A stretch of DNA of 64,000 bases from Streptomyces sp. NRRL B-3428. GTDB lineage: Bacteria > Actinomycetota > Actinomycetes > Streptomycetales > Streptomycetaceae. Under the pieces are notes generated by a model. It searched no databases. It was not told the DNA's origin and saw nothing but the letters and a program-made list of their open reading frames with translations. The stretch is taken from the NCBI GenBank assembly GCA_000721375.1, contig JOGW01000003.1:248001-312000 (forward strand). The letters are read 5' to 3'. Positions 33,896-40,969 of this stretch are shown piece by piece (the stretch's first letter is position 1; each line of letters opens with the position of its first letter). The position numbers were made by a program, and so were the translations under genes.

Positions 33896-33932
33896 CTTTC
33901 ACCGACCGGGGTGCGGGTTCGGTCGGTGAAAG
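33896..33932 (-). promoter_or_regulatory. Leader hairpin abutting the NCS1 permease ribosome site
   Basis: A 13-bp perfect inverted repeat (33896-33908 with 33920-33932, CTTTCACCGACCG/CGGTCGGTGAAAG) with an 11-nt loop. On the mRNA it ends 4 nt 5' of AAGGAG, so it could affect ribosome access, or it may be a protein operator. No U-tract follows. Confidence 0.7.
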
Positions 33933-33959
33933 TAGGAGCCGGAGATGACGATCCGTAGC

Positions 33960-33967
33960 GGTATACC
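33960..33967. promoter_or_regulatory. Candidate GntR/HutC operator GGTATACC
   Basis: A perfect 8-bp palindrome about 80 bp upstream of the permease ATG. It has the same form as cores of known HutC-family operators (for example the GGTCTAGACC core of DasR sites). The HutC-type regulator gene is adjacent, so this is a plausible target. Confidence 0.45.
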
Positions 33968-34049
33968 ATTAACCCGGTGTTACGGAGCCGCGCGCGGCGT
34001 TAACTCGCGGTCACAGGGCCGGACTTGAGTACCCGGATATCGAGCGCCG

Positions 34050-34802
34050 CTACTTGACCGGCAGGTGGTAGGCCACGCGATAGCGGTCGGCCGGGATGAC
34101 CACGTCCGCGGTCTCCACCGGGCGTCCGGAGGCGTAGTACGTGCGCTCGATCACCACGACGACATGGCCGGGCACTCCGCCGAGCAGATGCAGCTCCTCG
34201 GCGAGACCGGGGCGGGCGCCGACCTCCTCCGACACGTTGTCCACGATCACGTCGATGGCGGCCATCCGCTCGACCACTCCGCAGCCCCCGAGCGGACCCT
34301 CCTCGGGGAGCATGACCGGGGTGCGGCCGGTGATGGCCAGTGGCTCGTAGGACGTGGAGAGCATCATCGCCTCGCCCGCGTCGCGGAAGACGTACGAAGT
34401 GCGCATCACGCGGTCGCCGGGCTCCAGCGCGAGCCTGCGGGCGATGTCGCCGTCCGCCAGGTCCTGTTCGCTGCGGGACTCCCAGGTGCCGCGCGCGCCG
34501 CTCTCGGCCTGCTCCTGGCGGAACGGGGAGAGCCCGCCTCTGTGCCGGTAGGCCGCTCGCGAGACCCGGCGCGGCACGGGCCGCTCGCGCACATACGTGC
34601 CGGAGCCCGAGCGGCCCTCGACCAGACCCTCGGCCATCAGGACCTTGCGGGCCTCCAGGGCCACGGTGTCCGAGACCCCGTACTCCTCACGGATCCGGGC
34701 CTGGGAGGGGAGCCGGGTGTGCGGCGGCAGCGTGCCGCTCACGATCTGCTTCCGGAGATCGTCCGCTACGCGCAGATACGCGGGCTGCTCACCGAACGTC
34801 AC
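34050..34802 (-). CDS. GntR family regulator, HutC/UTRA subfamily
   Basis: A 250-residue transcription factor. The N-terminal winged helix (LRVADDLRKQIVSGTLPPHT, then LPSQARIREEYGVSD and GRSGSGTYVRERP) is followed by a UTRA ligand-binding domain (about residues 95-245, with LEPGDRVMRTSYVFRD and VVIERTYYASGRPVETADVV). UTRA domains bind small metabolites. The start is the GTG at 34802 with GGGAG about 7 nt upstream. It sits immediately upstream of the NCS1 permease on the same strand, so it probably controls uptake of the permease substrate; this is inference from position and the palindrome between them. Confidence 0.92.
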   Translation of the reverse strand: MTFGEQPAYLRVADDLRKQIVSGTLPPHTRLPSQARIREEYGVSDTVALEARKVLMAEGLVEGRSGSGTYVRERPVPRRVSRAAYRHRGGLSPFRQEQAESGARGTWESRSEQDLADGDIARRLALEPGDRVMRTSYVFRDAGEAMMLSTSYEPLAITGRTPVMLPEEGPLGGCGVVERMAAIDVIVDNVSEEVGARPGLAEELHLLGGVPGHVVVVIERTYYASGRPVETADVVIPADRYRVAYHLPVK

Positions 34803-34922
34803 TGGCCACTCCCATCAGGTTGACAGACAGCAACAGCCTGGCAACCGTGGGTTGTTGACCGCAACCAAAGGCCAAGGATTCACTCGAAGTGGTGATCTTG
34901 CGTCGGTACCGCCCCGGTGGGG

Positions 34923-35891
34923 TCAGACTTCGGCGCCCTCGCCGGGCGTCGGGTCGGCGGCCGGATCCTCGGAGTCCTCACCCCCGGATCCGCCATCGCC
35001 ACCCTCCGGTCCGGTCTCCTCGCTGTCGGCGCCCGCGTCGCGCAGCGAGCCGGTCGTCTTCTCGCCGTCCTCCCTGCCGAGGAGGCAGATGACCTCGCGG
35101 TCGCCGAGCGCCCAGCTCTCCTCGGTGGGGGTGGAGAAGAAAGGCATGATCTCCTCAGGCAGCGACTCGAAGCCCCCGGCATAGTCCTCCGCCATCGCGT
35201 CGCACCGGTCGAAGGCAAGATCGTCGATCTTGGTCTGGCCCGGATACGAGGAGTGGTCGAGCTCGAAGGATCCGACGGCCTCGTTCTCGTGCGGCTGCGT
35301 GCACGGCACGATGTCGACCTCGTAGACGAACTCGTCGTCGTTGCCCGGCACGTTGAAGCACTCGCCCTTGTCGGGCGAGGCGAGCTGCTCCTTCTGCGCC
35401 TCCTTCACACCGTCGCTGAACCCGTCCCAGAAGTCGGAGGCCGCTCCGCTGACGAAGAAGAGGACGGTCAGGACCACGGTCACCGCGTTGACCACGATGC
35501 CCGAGATCGCGAGACCCCTGCCGGACTGACCGGTCTTCTTGGTCTGGCGCAGCGCGACGAGGCCGAAGATCAGGCCGAGCGGCAGGAAGCAGAGCACACA
35601 GGTCACGAGGGCCGCGATGGCGAGGCCGCTGGTCCGCGGCGCGGTCGGGTACGGCTGCCAGCCGTTGCCGTAGCCGGGGTATCCGGGGTTCCCGGGGTTC
35701 CCGGGGTTCCCGGGGTTCCCGGGGTTCCCGGGGTATCCAGGGTTCCCGGGGTACTGGCCGTAGGGCGCCTGCTGGCCGTACGGGGGCTGGGGCTGCTGGC
35801 CGTACGGGGTGCCCTGGGGCGGCGGACCGTACGGGTTGTCCTGTGGAGGCGGACCGTAGGGGTTGTCCTGGGGCGGCGGGGGTATGGCCAC
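34923..35891 (-). CDS. DUF4190-type membrane protein with Pro/Gly/Asn repeats
   Basis: A 322-residue protein. The N-terminal 80 residues are low complexity: NPYGPPPQD-type repeats, then a PGN/PGY tripeptide run encoded by 9-bp tandem DNA repeats at 35676-35756. Two membrane spans follow (LAIAALVTCVLCFLPLGLIFGLVAL and LAISGIVVNAVTVVLTVLFFV), as in DUF4190 proteins. An extracellular domain has four cysteines (GECFNVPG, VPCTQPHE, DRCDAM and VICLLG), like septum-formation-type domains. The acidic C-terminal tail is rich in Glu, Asp and Gly. The function is unknown; it is probably an envelope protein. Confidence 0.85.
   Translation of the reverse strand: MAIPPPPQDNPYGPPPQDNPYGPPPQGTPYGQQPQPPYGQQAPYGQYPGNPGYPGNPGNPGNPGNPGNPGYPGYGNGWQPYPTAPRTSGLAIAALVTCVLCFLPLGLIFGLVALRQTKKTGQSGRGLAISGIVVNAVTVVLTVLFFVSGAASDFWDGFSDGVKEAQKEQLASPDKGECFNVPGNDDEFVYEVDIVPCTQPHENEAVGSFELDHSSYPGQTKIDDLAFDRCDAMAEDYAGGFESLPEEIMPFFSTPTEESWALGDREVICLLGREDGEKTTGSLRDAGADSEETGPEGGDGGSGGEDSEDPAADPTPGEGAEV
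35676..35756 (-). repeat. Nine tandem 9-bp repeats within the DUF4190 gene
   Basis: Nine units of GGGGTTCCC or close variants (GGGGTATCC, AGGGTTCCC, GGGGTACTG) encode PGN/PGY tripeptides. Several adjacent units are identical, so the copy number should vary by slippage without changing the frame. Confidence 0.9.
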
Positions 35892-36101
35892 GGGTTCCGG
35901 TCTCCTGATCGGCTCTGTGCGAGAGCTGCGCTGTGCGAACTGCCGACCGAAAGCGTACGGGCTCCGTCTCCCGGGGCGTACGGGGCGGCTCGGACCCGTT
36001 GGTACCCGCGGGCAGCGCCTCTACGGTGGGCGCGAACGCTCGGTGCCGTACCTGCCAAGTACCGGGTGAGACCGCAGAGCGGCGGTCACGAGGGAGGGCC
36101 C

Positions 36102-36752
36102 GTGACGAAGTACGGGGACCGGGGTGGGGACGAGGACGCGTTGGTACGGTCACGACGCAGGCCGGAGGCCTTCGAGCCCTTGGTGGAGCGGCATTCCGTG
36201 GCCTTGCACGGCTACTTCGCCCGGCGTGCGCCTGCCGTCGCGGACGATCTTCTCGCCGAGGTGTGGCTGCAGGCGTACGCGACCCGGCGGGGGTTCGATC
36301 CACGGCGGGGCACGGCGCGCGCCTGGCTGTTCGGTGTCGCGCGCAATGTGCTGTCGGGGCACTGGCGGCGGGTGGCCAGGGAGCGGCCGGCGGCCGCGGC
36401 CGGGGACACCTTCGAGCGCGGCTCCGAGGGCGCCTTCGGGGACGCCTTCGGGGTTACGGAGACGGTGGACTGGTCCGCGGTGGACGCCCGGCTCGACGCC
36501 TGCGCGATGGCGCCCGAGCTACGCCGGGCCATCGGTGAACTCCCTTACGAGGAGAAGGAGTTGCTGCTCCTTGTCGCCTGGGAGGAGCTGACGCCGAGCG
36601 AGGCGGCCGCGGTGGTGGGCATTCCCGCCGGGACGGCCCGCTCCCGGCTGCACCGGGCCCGTTCCCGGTTACGCGGGGACACGGCGCTCACTCCCCCGAC
36701 GGAGCCCGCGCCCCCCTCCGCACGCATCCGTCTGGCAGGAGATACGGCATGA
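36102..36752 (+). CDS. ECF sigma factor (contains a TTA leucine codon)
   Basis: A 216-residue group 4 sigma factor. Region 2 runs about residues 20-90 (FEPLVERHSVALHGYFARRA, DDLLAEVWLQAY, GTARAWLFGVARNVL). Region 4 runs about 130-190 (ELRRAIGELPYEEKELLLLV, ELTPSEAAAVVGIPAGTARS). The start is the GTG at 36102 with GGAGGG directly upstream; the much longer open frame upstream is an artefact. It overlaps the next gene by 4 bp (ATGA), so it is coupled to a membrane partner. Leu190 is encoded by TTA (36669-36671), the only TTA I found in a likely gene in this window, implying dependence on the bldA tRNA. Confidence 0.93.
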   Translation: MTKYGDRGGDEDALVRSRRRPEAFEPLVERHSVALHGYFARRAPAVADDLLAEVWLQAYATRRGFDPRRGTARAWLFGVARNVLSGHWRRVARERPAAAAGDTFERGSEGAFGDAFGVTETVDWSAVDARLDACAMAPELRRAIGELPYEEKELLLLVAWEELTPSEAAAVVGIPAGTARSRLHRARSRLRGDTALTPPTEPAPPSARIRLAGDTA

Positions 36753-37609
36753 CCGACGTGGAGCTGCACGAGCGCAATGAGGTTCTCGACTTTCCGGGTG
36801 CGGAGGGTCTGGTGGCCGCGGGCCGGGTGGACCCGCCGTCAGCGGCGGTGCTGGCCGCGGCCCGCCCGGTTCCCGCCTTCGTACCCCTGCGGCCCGAGCG
36901 GGGCCGGCGGCTGCTGGTCGCCGCGGCGGTCGTGGCGGCGGTCGCCGGGGGCGCGGTGGCCTATCCGGTGATCGGGTCCGGGCCCGGCGGTGCGCCGGTC
37001 TCGGCGAGTGCGGCCGCTTTCCTCGAGGATGTGGCCGACGCGGTGGCGGACGACTCCGTGAGCGATGCCCCGTATTGGAAGGTGCGCACCGAGGGCCGGG
37101 AGTGGAAGCACGCCTGGGAGGTGCACACCTCGTATTTCGACCGCGAAGGCCGCTACTGGGGAGTGAACGCGGACGGCACGATCCAGAAGCCGCCCGCGGA
37201 CTATCCGTCGGAGAAGCTGCAGCGGTGGTCGGTGGGTGACGACCGGCTGACATGGCAGGAGCTCGGCTCCTTGCCCACCGAGCCCGGGGCGATGGCGGAA
37301 CGGCTGGGGCCCGATGCGCGCCGCCAGGCGTCGGCCCTGCTGGCGGAGGCGCCGGTGAGCCCCGCGGTGCGGGCCGCGCTCTTCCGGGTGATCGCCGACA
37401 GCCCGGGAGTCGAGTTGATCGGCACGGTGAAGGACCGCAAGGGGCGTGCGGGCACGGCGGTCCGGTTCGAGGGACACCCCGGCATCACGACGCAGTTGAT
37501 CATCGCGCCCGGGTCGGGGCAGCTGCTCGAGCGGCAGGACTGGTCGGAGCAGGGGTCGGAGGAGCAGGTGACCTATCTGGAGGTCGGGCCGGCGGAGAGG
37601 GTGGGCTGA
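36749..37609 (+). CDS. CU044_5270-type single-pass membrane protein, ECF sigma partner
   Basis: A 286-residue protein with a short cytoplasmic N-terminus, one span (LLVAAAVVAAVAGGAVAYPVI, about residues 50-70) and an extracytoplasmic domain of about 210 residues (including SEKLQRWSVGDDRLTWQELG and GQLLERQDWSEQGSEEQVTY). This layout and its coupling to an ECF sigma gene match the CU044_5270 family, often found beside such sigma factors in Actinobacteria and assumed to regulate or sense for them. No zinc anti-sigma (HxxxCxxC) motif is present. Its start overlaps the sigma stop by 4 bp. Confidence 0.85.
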   Translation: MTDVELHERNEVLDFPGAEGLVAAGRVDPPSAAVLAAARPVPAFVPLRPERGRRLLVAAAVVAAVAGGAVAYPVIGSGPGGAPVSASAAAFLEDVADAVADDSVSDAPYWKVRTEGREWKHAWEVHTSYFDREGRYWGVNADGTIQKPPADYPSEKLQRWSVGDDRLTWQELGSLPTEPGAMAERLGPDARRQASALLAEAPVSPAVRAALFRVIADSPGVELIGTVKDRKGRAGTAVRFEGHPGITTQLIIAPGSGQLLERQDWSEQGSEEQVTYLEVGPAERVG

Positions 37610-37714
37610 CCCGGCAGGGGTGGGGTGGGGTGCAGGTGTGGTCGTCGGCCGCACCTGCACCCCCGTGCGTGGGACCCTCGCGCGCCGCACCGCAGACCCG
37701 GTAGCACCGCTTCC

Positions 37715-37720
37715 TAGGGT
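37715..37720 (+). promoter_or_regulatory. -10 like TAGGGT giving a probably leaderless GH65 transcript
   Basis: TAGGGT ends 7 bp before the GTG start of the GH65 gene, so transcription would begin at or next to the start codon. There is no Shine-Dalgarno sequence. The -35 region is not recognisable. Confidence 0.4.
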
Positions 37721-37727
37721 CGGCCGG

Positions 37728-40361
37728 GTGAGCACCTCGCGCAGCAGCCGGTACGGCGCCCTCGCAGCAGTCCTCGCCCTCCTCGTGGGAGCTGCCCCCG
37801 CCACCGCCCGCCCCTGGCCCGCCGACCCCTCGGACCGCACCGCGCCCGGCGGGAGTTGTGCGCCGTCGCCGGGGTGGACGCCGGCCTCGACGGACCCGGA
37901 GAAGACCGGGCCCGCGCATGCGTACGTGGGCAACGGGCTGCTCGGTGTGCGGGTGCCGCCGCGTGGGCACGGGTACGCGGTGTCGGACGCCAAGACCGGG
38001 TGGCCGCTGTTCACGCCGCGCTACGACGGGGCGTTCGCGGCCGGGCTCTACGCGGTCGACAAGGAGAGCGGGCGGCAGGCCGTGGCCGCGCTCCCCCACT
38101 GGACCACCCTCGACTTCGTGGCGGGCAAGGAGACCTACGGGGCCGAGGGGAAGACCTCCGCGTATCGCCAGACGCTCTTCCTGCGGTGCGGATTCGTGCG
38201 GACCGCACTGACCTGGACCACGAGCGACGGCCGCCGTACCGATCTCGTCTACGACGTGCTCACCGACCGCAACACCCCGCGCGGCGGGGCGGTGCGGCTG
38301 CGCATCACTCCGCACTGGAACGGCACCGCCACCGTCGTGGACCGTATCGACGGCCGGGCCGCGCGCCGGCTCGTGCACGAGGGCGGAGGCGCGAGCGGGC
38401 GGGCCACGGTCGATGTGGCCTTCCGCGCGCAAGGGACCGGGACGCGGGGTGCGGTGGCCTCGACGCTACGGGCGCCCGGAAAGACCCAACAGGCGGGGCC
38501 CGCAAAAGACTTGAGCGTGGCGCAGGCCGCCCGTTTCGCGGTGCGTTCCGGGCAGAGCTACGAGGTCGCGAAGTTCGTCGGGGTCGGCAGTGAGCAGACC
38601 GCCGCGACCTCCCGGCGCGCCGCGATCCGCACCTCGCAGCACGCGGCGCTGCGCGGCTGGCCCGCCCTGTTCGCCGCGCACACGGCGGCCTGGCGGGGGC
38701 TGTGGTCCTCGCGGATCGAGGTGCCGGGGCGCGAGGATCTCCAACTGTGGCTGCGCTCGGCGCAGTACGGCCTGTACTCGGCGCTGCGCCGCGGCGGCCA
38801 GGGCAGCGTCTCGCCGGTGGGCCTGAGCAGCGACAACTACGCGGGGCTCGTCTTCTGGGACGCCGAGACCTGGATGTTCCCGCCGCTGCTCGCCACCCGT
38901 CCCGAACTCGCCCGTCCCGTACTGGATTACCGCTTCCGTACGCTGGCGGGCGCGCGCGAGAACGCCCGACGGCTCGGCTACAAGGGCCTGTTCTTCCCCT
39001 GGACCAGCGGCTCGAAGGGGCAGCTCTGGTCGGAGTGCCACAGCTGGCGTCCGCCGCACTGCCTCACGCAGGTGCATCTGCAGTCGGACATCGCGCTCGC
39101 CGCCTGGCAGTACTGGCTGGCCACCGGTGACCGGCGCTGGCTGCGCGGGCGCGGGGAGCCGCTGCTGCGCGGCATCGCCGAGTTCTGGGCCGACAAGGCC
39201 GTACGCAATGACGACGGTTCGTACTCGATCCGCGATGTGGCCGGGCCCGACGAGTACAGCAACGGCGTCGACGACGGGGTGTTCACCAACGCGGGTGCGG
39301 CGACGGCGCTGCGCCACGCCGCCGAGGCCGTCGAACTGCTCGGCGGGCGGCCCGATCCCGCGTGGCGCAGGATCGCGGACAAGCTGCGGATCCCGTACGA
39401 CGCGCGGCGGAAGATCTTCTGGCAGTACGAGGGGTTCGAGCGGCTCGCGAAGCCGCGGATCAAACAGGCGGACACGGTGCTCCTGATGTATCCGCTGGAG
39501 TGGCCGATGCCGGCGGGCGCCGCGGCCGCGACGCTCGACCACTACGCGGCCATCACCGACCCCGACGGTCCGGCGATGACCGACTCGGTGCACGCGGTGG
39601 ACGCGGCGGCGACCGGGGAGCCGGGCTGCTCCGCGTACACCTATCTGCAGCGCTCCATCCGGCCGTTCGTACGCGGCCCGTTCGCCCTCTTCTCCGAGGC
39701 GCGCGGCGAGAAGGCCGGCGCCCACGATCCGCTCGCAGGCTCCCCCGCGCAGGACTTCCTGACCGGCAAGGGCGGCTTTCTGCAGGTCTTCACGCACGGT
39801 CTGACGGGGCTGCGGCTGCGGCCGGACGCGGTGCGGATGGATCCCAGCCTGCCGCCTCAACTCGCTTCCGGGGTACGGCTTTACGGGCTGTCGTGGCGGG
39901 GACGCACGTATGACGTGGTCGTGGGCTCCAGGGAGACGACGGTCCGGCTGACGTCGGGCAAGCCCTTCACGGTCGAGACGCCCTCGGGCAGCTTCCCGGT
40001 GACGACTGCCGAGCCGGCCGTCCTCAAGACGAGGCGTCCCGATCTCGCGCCGGGCGGTTCGCTCGCGCGGTGCCGGCCGGTGACGGCGAGTTCGCAGGAG
40101 CCGGGGCTGTATGCGGCGGCCGCCGTGGACGGGAGCGCGGCGACGGTGTGGCGTCCTGAGCGGGCGGGGGCTTCGCTGAGTGTGGATCTGGGGCGGGTGC
40201 GCGTGGTGAAGTCCGTTGGTGCCACCGGGAGTTACCGGATGCAGACGTCGGTGGACGGGAAGCGGTGGGTGCCGTTCGTGCGCGGGGTTTCGGCTCGGTG
40301 GGTGCGGGTGGTGCAGACCGGGGAGAAGCCGCAGGCCCTCGCCGAGCTGAACGTCACCTGA
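37728..40361 (+). CDS. Secreted glycoside hydrolase family 65 protein with C-terminal discoidin-like domain
   Basis: An 877-residue exported enzyme. The signal peptide (YGALAAVLALLVGAAPATARP) is followed by the GH65 N-terminal beta-sandwich, an (alpha/alpha)6 barrel and a C-terminal sheet. The general acid is predicted to be Glu509 in VAGPDEYSNG, the conserved GPDEY site. The last 100 residues (CRPVTASSQEPGLYAAAAVD, then TVWRPE and SLSVDLGRVRVVKSVG) look like an F5/8 type C carbohydrate-binding domain. GH65 enzymes cleave or phosphorolyse alpha-glucosides such as trehalose, maltose or kojibiose; a secreted one is more likely a hydrolase. Its 3' end overlaps the convergent MarR gene by 8 bp. 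Confidence 0.9.
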   Translation: MSTSRSSRYGALAAVLALLVGAAPATARPWPADPSDRTAPGGSCAPSPGWTPASTDPEKTGPAHAYVGNGLLGVRVPPRGHGYAVSDAKTGWPLFTPRYDGAFAAGLYAVDKESGRQAVAALPHWTTLDFVAGKETYGAEGKTSAYRQTLFLRCGFVRTALTWTTSDGRRTDLVYDVLTDRNTPRGGAVRLRITPHWNGTATVVDRIDGRAARRLVHEGGGASGRATVDVAFRAQGTGTRGAVASTLRAPGKTQQAGPAKDLSVAQAARFAVRSGQSYEVAKFVGVGSEQTAATSRRAAIRTSQHAALRGWPALFAAHTAAWRGLWSSRIEVPGREDLQLWLRSAQYGLYSALRRGGQGSVSPVGLSSDNYAGLVFWDAETWMFPPLLATRPELARPVLDYRFRTLAGARENARRLGYKGLFFPWTSGSKGQLWSECHSWRPPHCLTQVHLQSDIALAAWQYWLATGDRRWLRGRGEPLLRGIAEFWADKAVRNDDGSYSIRDVAGPDEYSNGVDDGVFTNAGAATALRHAAEAVELLGGRPDPAWRRIADKLRIPYDARRKIFWQYEGFERLAKPRIKQADTVLLMYPLEWPMPAGAAAATLDHYAAITDPDGPAMTDSVHAVDAAATGEPGCSAYTYLQRSIRPFVRGPFALFSEARGEKAGAHDPLAGSPAQDFLTGKGGFLQVFTHGLTGLRLRPDAVRMDPSLPPQLASGVRLYGLSWRGRTYDVVVGSRETTVRLTSGKPFTVETPSGSFPVTTAEPAVLKTRRPDLAPGGSLARCRPVTASSQEPGLYAAAAVDGSAATVWRPERAGASLSVDLGRVRVVKSVGATGSYRMQTSVDGKRWVPFVRGVSARWVRVVQTGEKPQALAELNVT

Positions 40362-40860
40362 TCGAGGTGTCCCCGAGGGCGACGAGCAGTTTGCGCAGCT
40401 GGTCCGCCAGTTGCTCGCAGTCGGCCCGGTCGAGGTTCGCGAGGATGCGGGCCTCGTTGGCGAGGTGCTCCTTCATATAGGCGCGCGTGACCTCGTGCCC
40501 GCGCTCGGTGAGACGGATCTTCACCGCCCGCCGGTCGCCGGTGTCGCGCACCCGCTCGACCAGACCCTTGGCCTCCATGCGGTCGATGCGGTTGGTGATG
40601 GCGCCCGAGGTGACCATGGAGGCCTTGCGGAAGGCTCCCGCGGTCAGTTCGTACGGGGGGCCGGAGCGCTGCAGCGTGCTGAGGACGTCGAACTCGCCCA
40701 GTTCCAGGCCGCGTTCGGCGGCGAAGGCCTTGATCTCCTTCTCCATGATCCAGCCGAGGCGCTGCAGCCGGCCGATGATCTGGACCGGCCAGAGGTCCTC
40801 GGCGAGATCGGGGCGCTCGGCCTCCCACTGACCGATGATCGCGTCCACCGCGTCGCTCAT
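40354..40860 (-). CDS. MarR family transcriptional regulator
   Basis: A 168-residue winged-helix regulator with the MarR core (FDVLSTLQRSGPPYELTAGA, then ITNRIDRMEAKGLVERVRDT and RRAVKIRLTERGHEV). It dimerises and binds palindromic operators, and is usually released by a small phenolic or lipophilic ligand. It is divergent from an MFS exporter gene; two copies of one palindrome lie in the 109 bp between the two coding regions. It therefore very probably represses itself and the exporter. Its 3' end overlaps the convergent GH65 gene by 8 bp. Confidence 0.94.
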   Translation of the reverse strand: MSDAVDAIIGQWEAERPDLAEDLWPVQIIGRLQRLGWIMEKEIKAFAAERGLELGEFDVLSTLQRSGPPYELTAGAFRKASMVTSGAITNRIDRMEAKGLVERVRDTGDRRAVKIRLTERGHEVTRAYMKEHLANEARILANLDRADCEQLADQLRKLLVALGDTSIR

Positions 40861-40885
40861 GTCATCTCCTGCAGGGCTCGATTTA

Positions 40886-40900
40886 TCTCAACGTTGAAAC
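40886..40900 (-). promoter_or_regulatory. MarR operator, copy 1
   Basis: TCTCAACGTTGAAA around the perfect 10-bp palindrome TCAACGTTGA at 40888-40897, 28 bp upstream of the MarR start codon. The same 15-mer recurs inverted at copy 2, 46 bp centre to centre. Confidence 0.8.
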
Positions 40901-40930
40901 AGTTGACGCTGAACGATACCTGATGGTTTT

Positions 40931-40946
40931 ATTTCAACGTTGAGAT
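40931..40946 (+). promoter_or_regulatory. MarR operator, copy 2
   Basis: TTTCAACGTTGAGAT around the palindrome TCAACGTTGA at 40934-40943, 27 bp upstream of the MFS start codon. It is the reverse complement of copy 1 including flanks, so the divergent promoter is symmetric. A further half-match (AATGTTGAG) follows at 40951-40959. Confidence 0.8.
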
Positions 40947-40969
40947 AATCAATGTTGAGGGGGATCGAT

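Noticed and set aside
32159..34802. NCS1 permease, SPOR-like and GntR genes as a phage-defence island
   Set aside because: The families are ordinary metabolic and regulatory ones with host-like codon use, and there are no nuclease, integrase or other defence genes nearby.
34917..36101. Open frame extending the ECF sigma factor upstream by almost 400 codons
   Set aside because: It is antisense to the DUF4190 gene and its GGGGTTCCC repeats. The GTG at 36102 has a proper ribosome site and gives a normal ECF length.
36294..36310. TPsiC-like GGTTCGATCC suggesting a tRNA
   Set aside because: It lies inside region 2 of the ECF sigma gene, and no acceptor, D or anticodon arms can be built around it.
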